Shown here piece by piece: positions 15,275 to 22,368 of a DNA stretch of 22,368 nt. How positions within the stretch are numbered: the first letter of the stretch is position 1; each line of letters begins with the position of its first letter. The notes under the pieces were generated by a model. That model saw nothing but the letters and a program-made list of their open reading frames with translations. It did no database searches and was not told the DNA's origin. This DNA comes from CAYYWP01 sp050176585 (GTDB lineage: Bacteria; Desulfobacterota; Binatia; HRBIN30; CADEER01): assembly GCA_050176585.1 (NCBI GenBank), contig JBFXHX010000051.1, positions 1-22,368 on the forward strand. The letters run 5' to 3'. A program made the translations under genes and the position numbers.

Positions 15275-15400
15275 TCACCTGCCCGCGGCGCGCGCGCTGG
15301 CGCTCGGCGGCGTGGATGGACCACAGCCCTGCGCGTATCGCGCGATGGCGTATGCCTCGGCGGCGGTGCGCTCGCCGGGCGTGGGCGCTGACGACTGCAT
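15275..15400 (-). CDS. Candidate small ORF (41 aa) between shc and hpnC-hpnD
   Basis: The shc stop and an ATG share a base (TGATG, ATG at 15400), opening a 41-codon frame that ends one base before the ATG of the fusion gene (TGA-G-ATG). The peptide starts MQSSAPTPGERTAAEAYAIA and is Ala/Pro/Ser-rich with no known motif. Coupling at both ends is suggestive, but the frame is also the tail of an open shadow frame inside shc, and such frames are common at this GC content. Its translation may simply carry ribosomes from shc to hpnC-hpnD. Confidence 0.3.
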   Translation of the reverse strand: MQSSAPTPGERTAAEAYAIARYAQGCGPSTPPSASARAAGR

Positions 15401-17382
15401 CACGAGCCAGCCGCGTGCGCGAGATCCATCGCCGCGTTGGATCCGCCGCCATCGCCCAGGCGGTGGCGCACGCCGCCGAGTGCCATGAGCGGGAAGTAGC
15501 TCCGGTACATGTCGTAGTGCAGGCAGAAATGACGCGGAAACCCGGTGCCCGTGTACAGCAGCTCGTCCCATTGGCCGTCTTTGCGCTGCTGGCCGAGCAG
15601 AAACTCGACGCCGCGAAGCACGGCCGGGCTGATCCCGTCTTCGCCGGCGAGCAGGCCGAGAATCGCCCAGCCCGTCTGAGACGGTGTCGACTCGCCCTGA
15701 CCCGCGAGGCGCTCGTCGTCGTAGGAGGCCATCGTCTCGCCCCAGCCACCGTCGCTGTTCTGGTGCGCTTTGAGCCACGCCACCGCGCGCCGGACGTGCG
15801 GCGCGTCGAGGTCATCGCCGATCGCCCGCAGCCCGGACAGGGCCGACCAGGTGCCGTAGATGAAGTTCACTCCCCAGCGTCCCCACCACGAGCCGTCGGC
15901 GCGCTGCGTCCGCAGGAGAAAATCCTTGGCGCGGCGCGCGCGGCTGAACTGGAGGTCATGGCCGTAGTTGCCCATCAGCTCGAGCACGCGCCCGGTGAGA
16001 TCCTCGGTGGGCGGATCGATCATCGCCTCCATGTCGGCGAACGGAATCTTGTTCAGGAACTCGCTGTCGTTGTCGCTATCGAACGCGGCCCAGCCGCCGT
16101 TGCGGCTCTGCATGCCCAATGTCCAGTTGAGCCCCGCGGCCATCGCGCGTTCGGCTCGGCGCGGATCGCAGCCGGTAATCCGTTTGAGCACCATGAGAAT
16201 CACGGCGCTGTCGTCCACGTCGGGGTACCAGTCGTTCGCGAACTCGAACGCCCAGCCGCCGGGCTCGAGATGCGGATTGTAGACCGACCAGTCGCCGCGC
16301 TTGAAGATCTGGTTGTCGATCAGCCACTCGGCGGCGCGGACGAGCGCCGGGTGATCGGACGGCAGGCCGGAGTCGAGCAAGGCCTTGGCCATCAGCGCGG
16401 TGTCCCACGTCGGCGACACGCAGGGCTGAAAGAAGAGCAGGTCGCCGTCGGCGCTGACGAAATCGTCAATCGCGTGGAGCCCTTTCATGACCGCCGGGTG
16501 CGAATCGGGGTAGCCGAGCGCGCGCAGCGCCATCGTGCAGCCGAGCATGGGGGGCTGGATGCCGCCCCAGCCGCCGTTCACGTCCTGGTGCGCGAGCATC
16601 CACTGCTCTGCGTGCCGCAGCGCACGCCGACGGAAGGGCTTCCAGGGGCTATGGCCGGCGAGCTTCACGGCTCGATCGACGGCGAGGAAAAAATTCCGCA
16701 CCGAGAAAAATTCGGGGCTGCGCGGGAAGGCGAGTTCGGCGGGCGTAGGTGGCCGCACCCACAGCTCGTCGATGTGCTCGGCCGGTTCGATGGCAATGCG
16801 GGGTTGAAGCGCCATCAAAACGGTGAGCGGCACCACGGTGGCGCGGGCCCAACTCGACATCGCGTAGATATTCAGCGGAAACCAGGGTGGCAGCAGGATC
16901 AGCTCGACCGGCATCGCCGGCAGCCCGTGCCAGGGGAACTGGCCGAAAAAGGCGAGGTAGGCGCGCGTCAGCACGCCCGCACGAGCCAGACCGCCATGTG
17001 CGAGGATGAACTCGCGCGCCTTGCGCAGCGGCGGCTCATCGGCGCCGAGTCCCGCGAGCTTGAGGCCGAAATACGCTTCGATCGTGTTGCTGACGTGTCC
17101 CGGTCCCCTGGCATACAGCGGCCAGCTGCCGTCGTCGTTCTGAGTCGCGAGCATGTGGTCGACGATGCGACGATCGATGCGGTTGAGGCGGCGGCCCATG
17201 AAGCGGTTGAAGAACAGGTACTGGGCATCCATCGACACGTTCGCTTCCAGCGGGGCGTGCCAGTAACCCTCGCCGTGCTGCCAGCGCAAGAACGTGCTTT
17301 GGCTCCGGCCGATCGCCGCGTCGAGCCGTTCGGTCAAGGCGTGCGGGACGCTGATGATAGTGGCTCGCGCCGTGTTTTGCAT
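15400..17382 (-). CDS. shc: Squalene-hopene cyclase
   Basis: A 660-residue membrane-associated class II terpene cyclase predicted to fold squalene into hopene/hopanol. The proton-donating DXDD motif is present as DVDDSA (388-393), with Ser where Thr is usual. QW repeats are visible throughout (for example QNDDGSWPLY about 81-90, QDVNGGWGG about 266-274, QSRNGGWAAFD, QRADGSWWGRWGVNFIYG, QNSDGGWGE and QRKDGQWDE), and the C-terminal GTGFPRHFCLHYDMYRSYFPLMALG is a family hallmark. Length is normal for the family. The ATG at 17382 is preceded by GGAGGAGGA, so an 11-residue longer start is rejected. It begins 22 bases after fni and its stop lies 126 bases before the hpnC-hpnD fusion, with the small ORF between. 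Confidence 0.96.
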   Translation of the reverse strand: MQNTARATIISVPHALTERLDAAIGRSQSTFLRWQHGEGYWHAPLEANVSMDAQYLFFNRFMGRRLNRIDRRIVDHMLATQNDDGSWPLYARGPGHVSNTIEAYFGLKLAGLGADEPPLRKAREFILAHGGLARAGVLTRAYLAFFGQFPWHGLPAMPVELILLPPWFPLNIYAMSSWARATVVPLTVLMALQPRIAIEPAEHIDELWVRPPTPAELAFPRSPEFFSVRNFFLAVDRAVKLAGHSPWKPFRRRALRHAEQWMLAHQDVNGGWGGIQPPMLGCTMALRALGYPDSHPAVMKGLHAIDDFVSADGDLLFFQPCVSPTWDTALMAKALLDSGLPSDHPALVRAAEWLIDNQIFKRGDWSVYNPHLEPGGWAFEFANDWYPDVDDSAVILMVLKRITGCDPRRAERAMAAGLNWTLGMQSRNGGWAAFDSDNDSEFLNKIPFADMEAMIDPPTEDLTGRVLELMGNYGHDLQFSRARRAKDFLLRTQRADGSWWGRWGVNFIYGTWSALSGLRAIGDDLDAPHVRRAVAWLKAHQNSDGGWGETMASYDDERLAGQGESTPSQTGWAILGLLAGEDGISPAVLRGVEFLLGQQRKDGQWDELLYTGTGFPRHFCLHYDMYRSYFPLMALGGVRHRLGDGGGSNAAMDLAHAAGS

Positions 17383-17404
17383 GAATCCTCCTCCGCTCGG
17401 CGGA

Positions 17405-18481
17405 TCAGCGGGCACTCGCCGCTTGCGTCCAGGCGCGCAGTTGCGGCCCGAGCACGAGCGGCTGGCGGGTCAGTTCGAGGGGCGTCCGCACCCCGGTGAG
17501 CAGCATTGCGGTCTTGAGGCCTTCGACGAGCTGCTCGATCAGCGCGGCCGCGCCGTCGATGCCGCCGGCGCGGTAGGCGCGGTAGATGGGCAGCGCCGCC
17601 CCACACAGGTGCGCGCCGAGGGCGATCGCCTTCGCCATCTCGAGCCCGTTCCGCACCCCGCCGCTGGCGATCAGCTCGAGCCCGAGCTCGCGCAGCATGG
17701 CGAGCGACGCGGCGGTGGGAATGCCCCAGCCGGCGAACAACTCGCCGAGCGCGCGGCTGCGCTCGTCGCCGCGCAGCGCTTCGACGCGCACCCACGAGGT
17801 GCCGCCGGCGCCGGACACATCGACATAGCGCACACCGGCATCGCGCAATGCCGCCCCGACGCTGCGCGAGACGCCGCAGCCGGTCTCCTTGGCGATCACC
17901 GGTACCGGGAGCTCGTGCGCCAGCCGCGCGAGCGCCGCGAGCCCGCCGCGAAAATCGCGATCACCCTCTGGCTGCACTATCTCCTGCGCCGGGTTGAGGT
18001 GCAGGCAGAGCGCGTCTGCCCCGACGGCGGCGATCAAATCGTGTACGGCGGCGGTCGGCTGTTGGGCGGCCTGATTGAGGCCGAGGTTGGCGAGCAGCAC
18101 GACGGAGGGCGCGAACTCCCGCACCTCGAAGGTCCACGCCGTGTGGGGCTCCCGTTGCATAACGCGCTGGCTCCCGAGCCCGAACGCAATGCCACAGCGC
18201 TCGGCGACCAGCGCCAGATCGCGGTTCACGTCGAAGGCGTCTTCCGTGCCGCCGGTCATGCCGGTGATCAGCAGCGGCGCGCGCAGCCGCTTGCCCAGGA
18301 ATTCGACGCTCGTATCGACATCCGCCCACGACAGCTCCGGGACCGCGTTGTGGATCAGCTCGACCTCTTCGAACAGCGTGGTTTTGCCCGGGTACTCCAC
18401 CGCGGTCGTGCGGCAGAGATCGAGGTGCGAGCGTTTGCGCTCGCGGAGCACGCTGGACGCCGGTGATTCACGCCGCCCCAT
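17405..18481 (-). CDS. fni: Isopentenyl-diphosphate delta-isomerase, type 2 (FMN)
   Basis: A 358-residue TIM-barrel flavoenzyme that interconverts IPP and DMAPP using FMN and NAD(P)H. Diagnostic segments are RERKRSHLDLC (13-23), GMTGGTEDA (74-82), GLGSQRV (101-107), HLNPAQE (161-167) with its catalytic Gln, IAKETGCGVSR (196-206), DVSGAGGTSW (221-230) and ASGGVRNGLEMAKAIALGA (272-290). The ATG at 18481 has GGGAG upstream; a GTG four codons earlier is possible but less well placed. It is the first gene of the hopanoid operon, directly behind the promoter with two palindromes, so precursor supply and hopanoid synthesis are expressed together. Many bacteria with the MEP pathway lack any Idi, so its placement here suggests a need for extra DMAPP for farnesyl diphosphate. 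Confidence 0.95.
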   Translation of the reverse strand: MGRRESPASSVLRERKRSHLDLCRTTAVEYPGKTTLFEEVELIHNAVPELSWADVDTSVEFLGKRLRAPLLITGMTGGTEDAFDVNRDLALVAERCGIAFGLGSQRVMQREPHTAWTFEVREFAPSVVLLANLGLNQAAQQPTAAVHDLIAAVGADALCLHLNPAQEIVQPEGDRDFRGGLAALARLAHELPVPVIAKETGCGVSRSVGAALRDAGVRYVDVSGAGGTSWVRVEALRGDERSRALGELFAGWGIPTAASLAMLRELGLELIASGGVRNGLEMAKAIALGAHLCGAALPIYRAYRAGGIDGAAALIEQLVEGLKTAMLLTGVRTPLELTRQPLVLGPQLRAWTQAASAR

Positions 18482-18579
18482 TCCCACTCCCACTCTTCCC
18501 GACCAGCTTGGCGCGCCCTCGCGGACCTACCGAGCCGGCACCCGTCACCTGTAGGCGTGCTTTGCCTCTTCCTTGCATA

Positions 18580-18595
18580 CTGACCGAACGGTTAG
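18580..18595. promoter_or_regulatory. TetR-type operator candidate, leader copy
   Basis: CTGACCGAACGGTTAG is an imperfect palindrome sharing the pattern CTnACCGnnCGGTTAG with the site at 18627-18642. It lies 47 bases (centre to centre) downstream of that site, inside the predicted fni leader. Two matching sites in one promoter region argue against chance. Confidence 0.55.
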
Positions 18596-18626
18596 GTTGA
18601 TGGCGGTGCGATTGCTCAGGGGTGGC

Positions 18627-18642
18627 CTAACCGGCCGGTTAG
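18627..18642. promoter_or_regulatory. TetR-type operator candidate, start-site copy
   Basis: CTAACCGGCCGGTTAG is a perfect 16-bp palindrome beginning 4 bases after the -10 box (18646-18651) and covering the predicted start site near 18639. Symmetric ACCG-nn-CGGT cores of this size are typical of TetR-family repressor sites, and a protein bound here would block transcription of the fni-shc-hpn operon. No tetR gene lies in the window. Confidence 0.6.
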
Positions 18643-18645
18643 CCC

Positions 18646-18673
18646 TTTATAGGTGACACGGTGAAACGGTCAA
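18646..18673 (-). promoter_or_regulatory. Sigma70-type promoter of the fni-shc-hpn operon
   Basis: On the - strand TTGACC (18668-18673) is followed after 16 bases by TATAAA (18646-18651). Each hexamer matches consensus at 5 of 6 positions, in an otherwise GC-rich region. Transcription would start near 18639 and reach the fni ATG at 18481 after a leader of about 158 bases. Confidence 0.65.
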
Positions 18674-18781
18674 GTAGCTGAACGCGAGGTCAACCGGCGC
18701 ACGACCGGCCCAATGCTGGTGGCACCACGTCGGGACGCTGCGATTTCCGTTTGCGGCGCGCTGCTATTTCCCCTCTTGAGA

Positions 18782-18807
18782 GTAGCCGCCACACGGCCGG
18801 CGGCTAC
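18782..18807 (-). terminator. Candidate hairpin downstream of lspA (distal)
   Basis: GTAGCCGCC (18782-18790) pairs perfectly with GGCGGCTAC (18799-18807) over an 8-nt loop, about 115 bases past the lspA stop and before the hopanoid promoter. There is no T-run. It could end the ileS-lspA transcript. Confidence 0.4.
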
Positions 18808-18872
18808 AGTAGGACGGGGATTCGCGTGTGCTCAGAACGGGTAGGCCGGTCGGTGACGCGCGCTGGCGCGCT

Positions 18873-18896
18873 GCGCAGCCACCAGTGCGGCTGCGC
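18873..18896 (-). terminator. Candidate hairpin downstream of lspA (proximal)
   Basis: GCGCAGCC (18873-18880) pairs with GGCTGCGC (18889-18896) over an 8-nt loop, 26 bases past the lspA stop. TGGCGC and GCGCCA just outside could give a competing fold. It lacks a U-tract. Confidence 0.35.
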
Positions 18897-18922
18897 CAAG
18901 CCGTCGCGGCTACGCCGGATGG

Positions 18923-19429
18923 CTAGCGCGTTTCCACCCGGCGCGCGGGCTGTTCGCGCTGCTCTGCGAAGATCGAGTGCGCGACTAAGATGAGCACGCC
19001 GATGGTGATGAATGAATCGGCCACGTTGAACGCCGGCCACGACCAGGATCGATAGTACACGAGGAGGAAATCCGTGACCGTGCCCAGGGCGATCCGGTCG
19101 ATCAGGTTGCCGACGGCTCCGCCGAGCACGCCGGCGAGCGCGAACAGCAGCCAGCGCTGGTCGCTGGCGACTTGGCGCAGGAAGTAGAGCAGGGCGACGA
19201 TCGCGACCGCCGAGGTGATCAGGAAGAACGGCACCCGATATTCGGGACTGAGTCCGGCAAGCAGGCTGAACGCGCCGCCCGGATTGGCGGCGTGCGTGAT
19301 CGCGAAGAAGCCGGGGATAACGGGAATAGCGTCGTGCAGCGGCAGCTCGCGCCGCACCCACCACTTGGTCAGTTGGTCGAGGACGACCACGCCGGTGGCG
19401 ACGGCGAGGACGAAGCTCCCTTTGCTCAC
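18923..19429 (-). CDS. lspA: Lipoprotein signal peptidase II
   Basis: A 168-residue inner-membrane aspartyl protease that cleaves signal peptides from diacylglyceryl-modified prolipoproteins. About four hydrophobic segments are visible. The two catalytic-Asp motifs are intact: GGAVGNLIDR (103-112, Asp111) and FNVADSFI (134-141, Asp138). DQLTKWW (18-24) and the conserved NPGGAFSLLAG (49-59) also match. The start is GTG at 19429, overlapping the ileS stop as GTGA, so translation is coupled to ileS. The longer upstream frame is a shadow of the ileS end. ileS-lspA adjacency is common across proteobacteria. Confidence 0.95.
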   Translation of the reverse strand: MSKGSFVLAVATGVVVLDQLTKWWVRRELPLHDAIPVIPGFFAITHAANPGGAFSLLAGLSPEYRVPFFLITSAVAIVALLYFLRQVASDQRWLLFALAGVLGGAVGNLIDRIALGTVTDFLLVYYRSWSWPAFNVADSFITIGVLILVAHSIFAEQREQPARRVETR

Positions 19430-22269
19430 GCGCAAGCCTGCGCAGCGCCGGGGAGGGCACGCACGACCGGTAGGCAGCGCTCGCACAGCTCGGGATGATC
19501 GGCCGCGGTGCCGACCACCTCGCTGAAGTTCCAGCAACGGCTGCACTTCGCGCCGCGCGCGTGCTCGACCGCGACGGCGAGATCCGGCGCGGTCGCGGTA
19601 TGCGAGGCCTCCCCCAGCGCTGCCGCCAGCTCCACCTGCGAAACGATAAACAGAGCGGGGAGGTCGTTGCGAGCCGCCGTCAAGACCGGTATCAGCCCGT
19701 CGCTCGCGACCAGCTGCACGCGCGCGTCCAGCGAGTGACCGATAGCGCCGGCCTTGCGCGCTTCCTCGAGCGCCTTGGTCACCACGCCGCGCGCCGCCAG
19801 CAGCCGCTCCCAGCGCGCCGCGAGCGCCTCATCCACCAGTGCGTCGTCCACCGTGGGCAGGCCGGCTTCGAACACGGTCGGCGCGACGGGGCTCGGCACG
19901 TACGACCAGACCTCATGGGCGGTGTACGGCAGGATGGGCGCCATGAGGCGGACCAGCACGTCGAGCAAGGTGTGCAACGTGGTCTGTGCCGCACGGCGCG
20001 CCTCCGAGTCCGGCGCCGAGGTGTAAAGGCGGTCCTTGACGACGTCGAGGTAGAGCGCGCTCAGATCGACAGCGCAGAAATTCACCATCCCCTGGACGAC
20101 GTGGTGGAAGGCGAATTCGTCGTACGCCGCGAGCGCACGGATCACCAATTGCTGAGCGCGATGCAGGATCCAGCGGTCGAGCTCGGGCAGCGCAGCCACC
20201 GGCACGCGATCGCGCGTCGGATCGAAACCGGACAGGTTGCCGAGCAGGAACCGGCACGTGTTCCGCAGCTTGCGGTAGCTCTCGAGCAATGGGGTGATGA
20301 GGTTCTGGGAGAAGCTCGTATCCGCGGTGAAATCGACGGACGCGAACAGCAGGCGGAGGATGTCGGCGCCGTGCTTCGCGATCACGTCTTCGGGTGCAAT
20401 CGCGTTGCCGAGCGACTTGGACATTTTCTTCGCGTGCTGGTCGAGGATGAGCCCGTGGGTCAGCACGCTGCGGTACGGGGCTTTGCCTTCCGTCGCGGCC
20501 GCGGTGATCAGCGACACCTGAAACCAGCCGCGATGCTGGTCTACGGCCTCGACGTACAGATCCGCCGGCCAGCCGAGCCCGCGCTCGTTCAGCACCGCAT
20601 CATGCGAGCAGCCGGAGTCGAACCAAACGTCCAGAATGTCCTCATCGAGGCTAAAGTCGGCGCCGCCGCACGTGCAGCGGAAACCTGCTCGCACCAGCTC
20701 GCGCGCCGGCAGCTCGTACCACGCGTCGGCGCCGCGCGCGCGAAACACCTCCTCCACGTGGGCGATAACGGACGGATCGGCGATGTGGGTGCCGCACGCA
20801 TTGCACTTCAGTGCCGGCACCGGCACGCCCCAGGCGCGCTGGCGGGACAGGCACCAGTCGGGGCGCGTCTGCATCATGTTGCGGATGCGGTCGTGCCCCC
20901 ACTTCGGCACCCAGCGGACGCGGTCGATCTCGGCTATCGCGGTCTCGCGCAAGCCGGCGTGATCGACCCGTAAGAACCACTGCTCGGTGGCGCGGAAGAT
21001 CAGCGGATTTTTGCAGCGCCAGCAGTGCGGATACGCATGCGCGAGCTTCTCGCTGTGCACCAGCCGGCCAGCGGCGCGCAGATCGGCCACCACGCGGTCG
21101 TTGCTCTCGAACACGTGTCCGCCCGCATACGGCCCCGCTTCGGCGGTGAAACGCCCCTGCGCATCGACCGGCGTCAACGTGGGCAAGCCGTAGCGCTGCC
21201 CGACCTGAAAGTCCTCATAGCCGTGCCCCGGCGCGGTGTGGACGCAGCCGGTGCCGGTATCGGCGGTGACGTGAGTCTCGAACGTGGCGTGCGAAGGCCG
21301 CTCGAACAGCGGATGGCGGAAGGCAGGACGGCCGTCGAGCGAGGTAAGGTCCACCGCGAAGCGCCGGCCTTCGTTCGCGGCGAGCCCGGTGGCAGCGAGA
21401 AACGCATCGGCCAGACGCGCGGCGACGATCACCGTCTCCTCGCCGAGGTCGAGGGCCACGTAGTCGAGCGTCGGGTTGAAACAGACCGCGAGGTTGGCGG
21501 GCAACGTCCACGGCGTGGTCGTCCAGATCACCACCCGCAGCGCGCCCTCCGCCGCGGCTGTGCGCAGCGCCTCCGCGTCGCGCGATTCGCGGGCCAGGCC
21601 TGCGGCCTCGTCTGGCGTGCCGATGAACGGAAAACGCACGTAGATGGAGGGCGAGGTGTGCTCGGTGTATTCGACCTCGGCTTCCGCGAGCGCCGTCGAG
21701 CACACCGGGCACCACTGCACTGGGCGCAGGCCGCGGTAGATGAACCCGCGTTCGACCAGCCGGCGGAACATCCGCACGATGGCCGCTTCGTATTCGGGCG
21801 CCATCGTCAAATAGGGGTTTTCCCAGTCGCCGATCACGCCGAGGCGCTTGAACTGCTCGCGCTGGATCCCGACGTACTTCTCGGCGAACGCCCGGCACCG
21901 CCGGCGGATCTCGAGCCGCGGCAGGCTGCGCGCTTGCGCACCGAGGTCGCGCAGGACCTGATGCTCGATCGGCATCCCGTGGCAATCCCACCCCGGCACG
22001 TACGGCGAGTGGCGACCGCCCATCAGCTGCCGGCGTACGATGATGTCTTTGATGATCTTGTTGAGCGCCGTCCCCAAGTGGACGTTGCCGTTCGCGTACG
22101 GAGGCCCGTCGTGCAGTACGTAGCGCTCGTTGCCCGCGGTGCGCGCGAGCAGCCGCTCGTAGAGCCCGTCCGCTTGCCAGCGGGCGAGGATCTCCGGCTC
22201 GCGCGTCGGCAGATTCGCGCGCATCGGGAAATCCGTCTTTGGCAGGTTGAGCGTGTGTTTGTAGTCCAT
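19426..22269 (-). CDS. ileS: Isoleucyl-tRNA synthetase
   Basis: A 947-residue class I aminoacyl-tRNA synthetase charging tRNA-Ile. The N-terminus DYKHTLNLPKTDFPMRANL is typical. The HIGH-type motif is GNVHLGT (61-67), followed by an editing (CP1) domain that includes WTTTPWTLPANLAV, the KMSKS loop at 615-619 (KMSKSLGN), the anticodon-binding region, and a C-terminal zinc finger CSRCWNFSEVV...CERC. This is the ordinary bacterial type with a C-terminal zinc site. The ATG at 22269 gives the expected length but has no good Shine-Dalgarno sequence; a TTG at 22302 preceded by GGGGG is an alternative. No T-box or clear promoter is seen in the 99 bases left before the window edge. Confidence 0.97.
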   Translation of the reverse strand: MDYKHTLNLPKTDFPMRANLPTREPEILARWQADGLYERLLARTAGNERYVLHDGPPYANGNVHLGTALNKIIKDIIVRRQLMGGRHSPYVPGWDCHGMPIEHQVLRDLGAQARSLPRLEIRRRCRAFAEKYVGIQREQFKRLGVIGDWENPYLTMAPEYEAAIVRMFRRLVERGFIYRGLRPVQWCPVCSTALAEAEVEYTEHTSPSIYVRFPFIGTPDEAAGLARESRDAEALRTAAAEGALRVVIWTTTPWTLPANLAVCFNPTLDYVALDLGEETVIVAARLADAFLAATGLAANEGRRFAVDLTSLDGRPAFRHPLFERPSHATFETHVTADTGTGCVHTAPGHGYEDFQVGQRYGLPTLTPVDAQGRFTAEAGPYAGGHVFESNDRVVADLRAAGRLVHSEKLAHAYPHCWRCKNPLIFRATEQWFLRVDHAGLRETAIAEIDRVRWVPKWGHDRIRNMMQTRPDWCLSRQRAWGVPVPALKCNACGTHIADPSVIAHVEEVFRARGADAWYELPARELVRAGFRCTCGGADFSLDEDILDVWFDSGCSHDAVLNERGLGWPADLYVEAVDQHRGWFQVSLITAAATEGKAPYRSVLTHGLILDQHAKKMSKSLGNAIAPEDVIAKHGADILRLLFASVDFTADTSFSQNLITPLLESYRKLRNTCRFLLGNLSGFDPTRDRVPVAALPELDRWILHRAQQLVIRALAAYDEFAFHHVVQGMVNFCAVDLSALYLDVVKDRLYTSAPDSEARRAAQTTLHTLLDVLVRLMAPILPYTAHEVWSYVPSPVAPTVFEAGLPTVDDALVDEALAARWERLLAARGVVTKALEEARKAGAIGHSLDARVQLVASDGLIPVLTAARNDLPALFIVSQVELAAALGEASHTATAPDLAVAVEHARGAKCSRCWNFSEVVGTAADHPELCERCLPVVRALPGAAQACA

Positions 22270-22368
22270 GCGGGGTCGCGGCGGGAACAGTCGGTGTACC
22301 AACCCCCTATCGCCAGTTCAATTGTGGCTCGTCCGCTGCGTTGGAACACGCGGGCATTTACGCTACTA

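Larger units (their letters stand above)
18482..18922. other. Regulatory gap between lspA and fni
   Basis: These 441 bases hold no convincing gene. From lspA towards fni there are two hairpins, a sigma70-type promoter, an operator-like palindrome at the start site, a leader of about 158 bases and a second palindrome within that leader. Bases 18674-18781 show nothing further that I recognise. Confidence 0.7.

Noticed and set aside
14782..17499. A 905-codon open frame on the + strand, antisense to shc and hpnC-hpnD
   Set aside because: Its translation is Arg/Ala/Val-rich with no domain, and it mirrors two well-supported genes. Long antisense frames are expected at this GC content because stop codons are rare in the complementary frame.

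Overview
The window is GC-rich bacterial chromosome with dense genes and no tRNA, rRNA, phage, insertion sequence or CRISPR array that I can see. A hopanoid operon, a homogentisate operon, paired LLM-class flavin oxidoreductases and a secreted dockerin-like Thr/Pro-linked protein together suggest an uncultured proteobacterium-like lineage. Candidatus Binatota, or another group formerly placed in the Deltaproteobacteria, is my best guess. It is an inference from gene content, not a placement.

Layout. Only the left-edge gene (1-1272, a partial secreted dockerin-like protein) is on the + strand; all the other genes are on the - strand. Reading the - strand in transcription order (right to left): (1) ileS and lspA overlap by 4 bases. 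(2) A 441-base gap holds a strong sigma70-type promoter and two related 16-bp palindromes of the TetR-operator type. (3) This leads into an isoprenoid/hopanoid operon: fni (type 2 IPP isomerase), shc (squalene-hopene cyclase), a fused hpnC-hpnD gene, hpnE, hpnG and hpnH. Two small ORFs fill the only two sizeable gaps in the operon. (4) An orphan secreted 151-aa protein follows. (5) A near-consensus sigma54 promoter precedes two LLM flavin-dependent oxidoreductases and a SnoaL/NTF2-like protein. (6) Last comes a homogentisate operon: hmgA, fahA, a sigma54-dependent activator and maiA, ending at a strong hairpin next to the convergent left-edge gene.

How the genes work together. Fni balances IPP and DMAPP. 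HpnD and HpnC, here one polypeptide, and then HpnE turn farnesyl diphosphate into squalene through presqualene diphosphate and hydroxysqualene. Shc cyclises squalene to hopene, HpnH adds the 5'-deoxyadenosyl group and HpnG removes adenine to give ribosylhopane, the precursor of C35 bacteriohopanepolyols. HmgA, MaiA and FahA form the complete lower tyrosine/phenylalanine pathway from homogentisate to fumarate and acetoacetate. The substrate of the LLM module is unknown. Its sigma54 promoter and the nearby sigma54 activator suggest, but do not prove, a regulatory link.

The points most worth following up are the HpnC-HpnD fusion, the twin-palindrome promoter of the hopanoid operon, the sigma54 promoter of the LLM module, and the two coupled small ORFs in the hopanoid operon.
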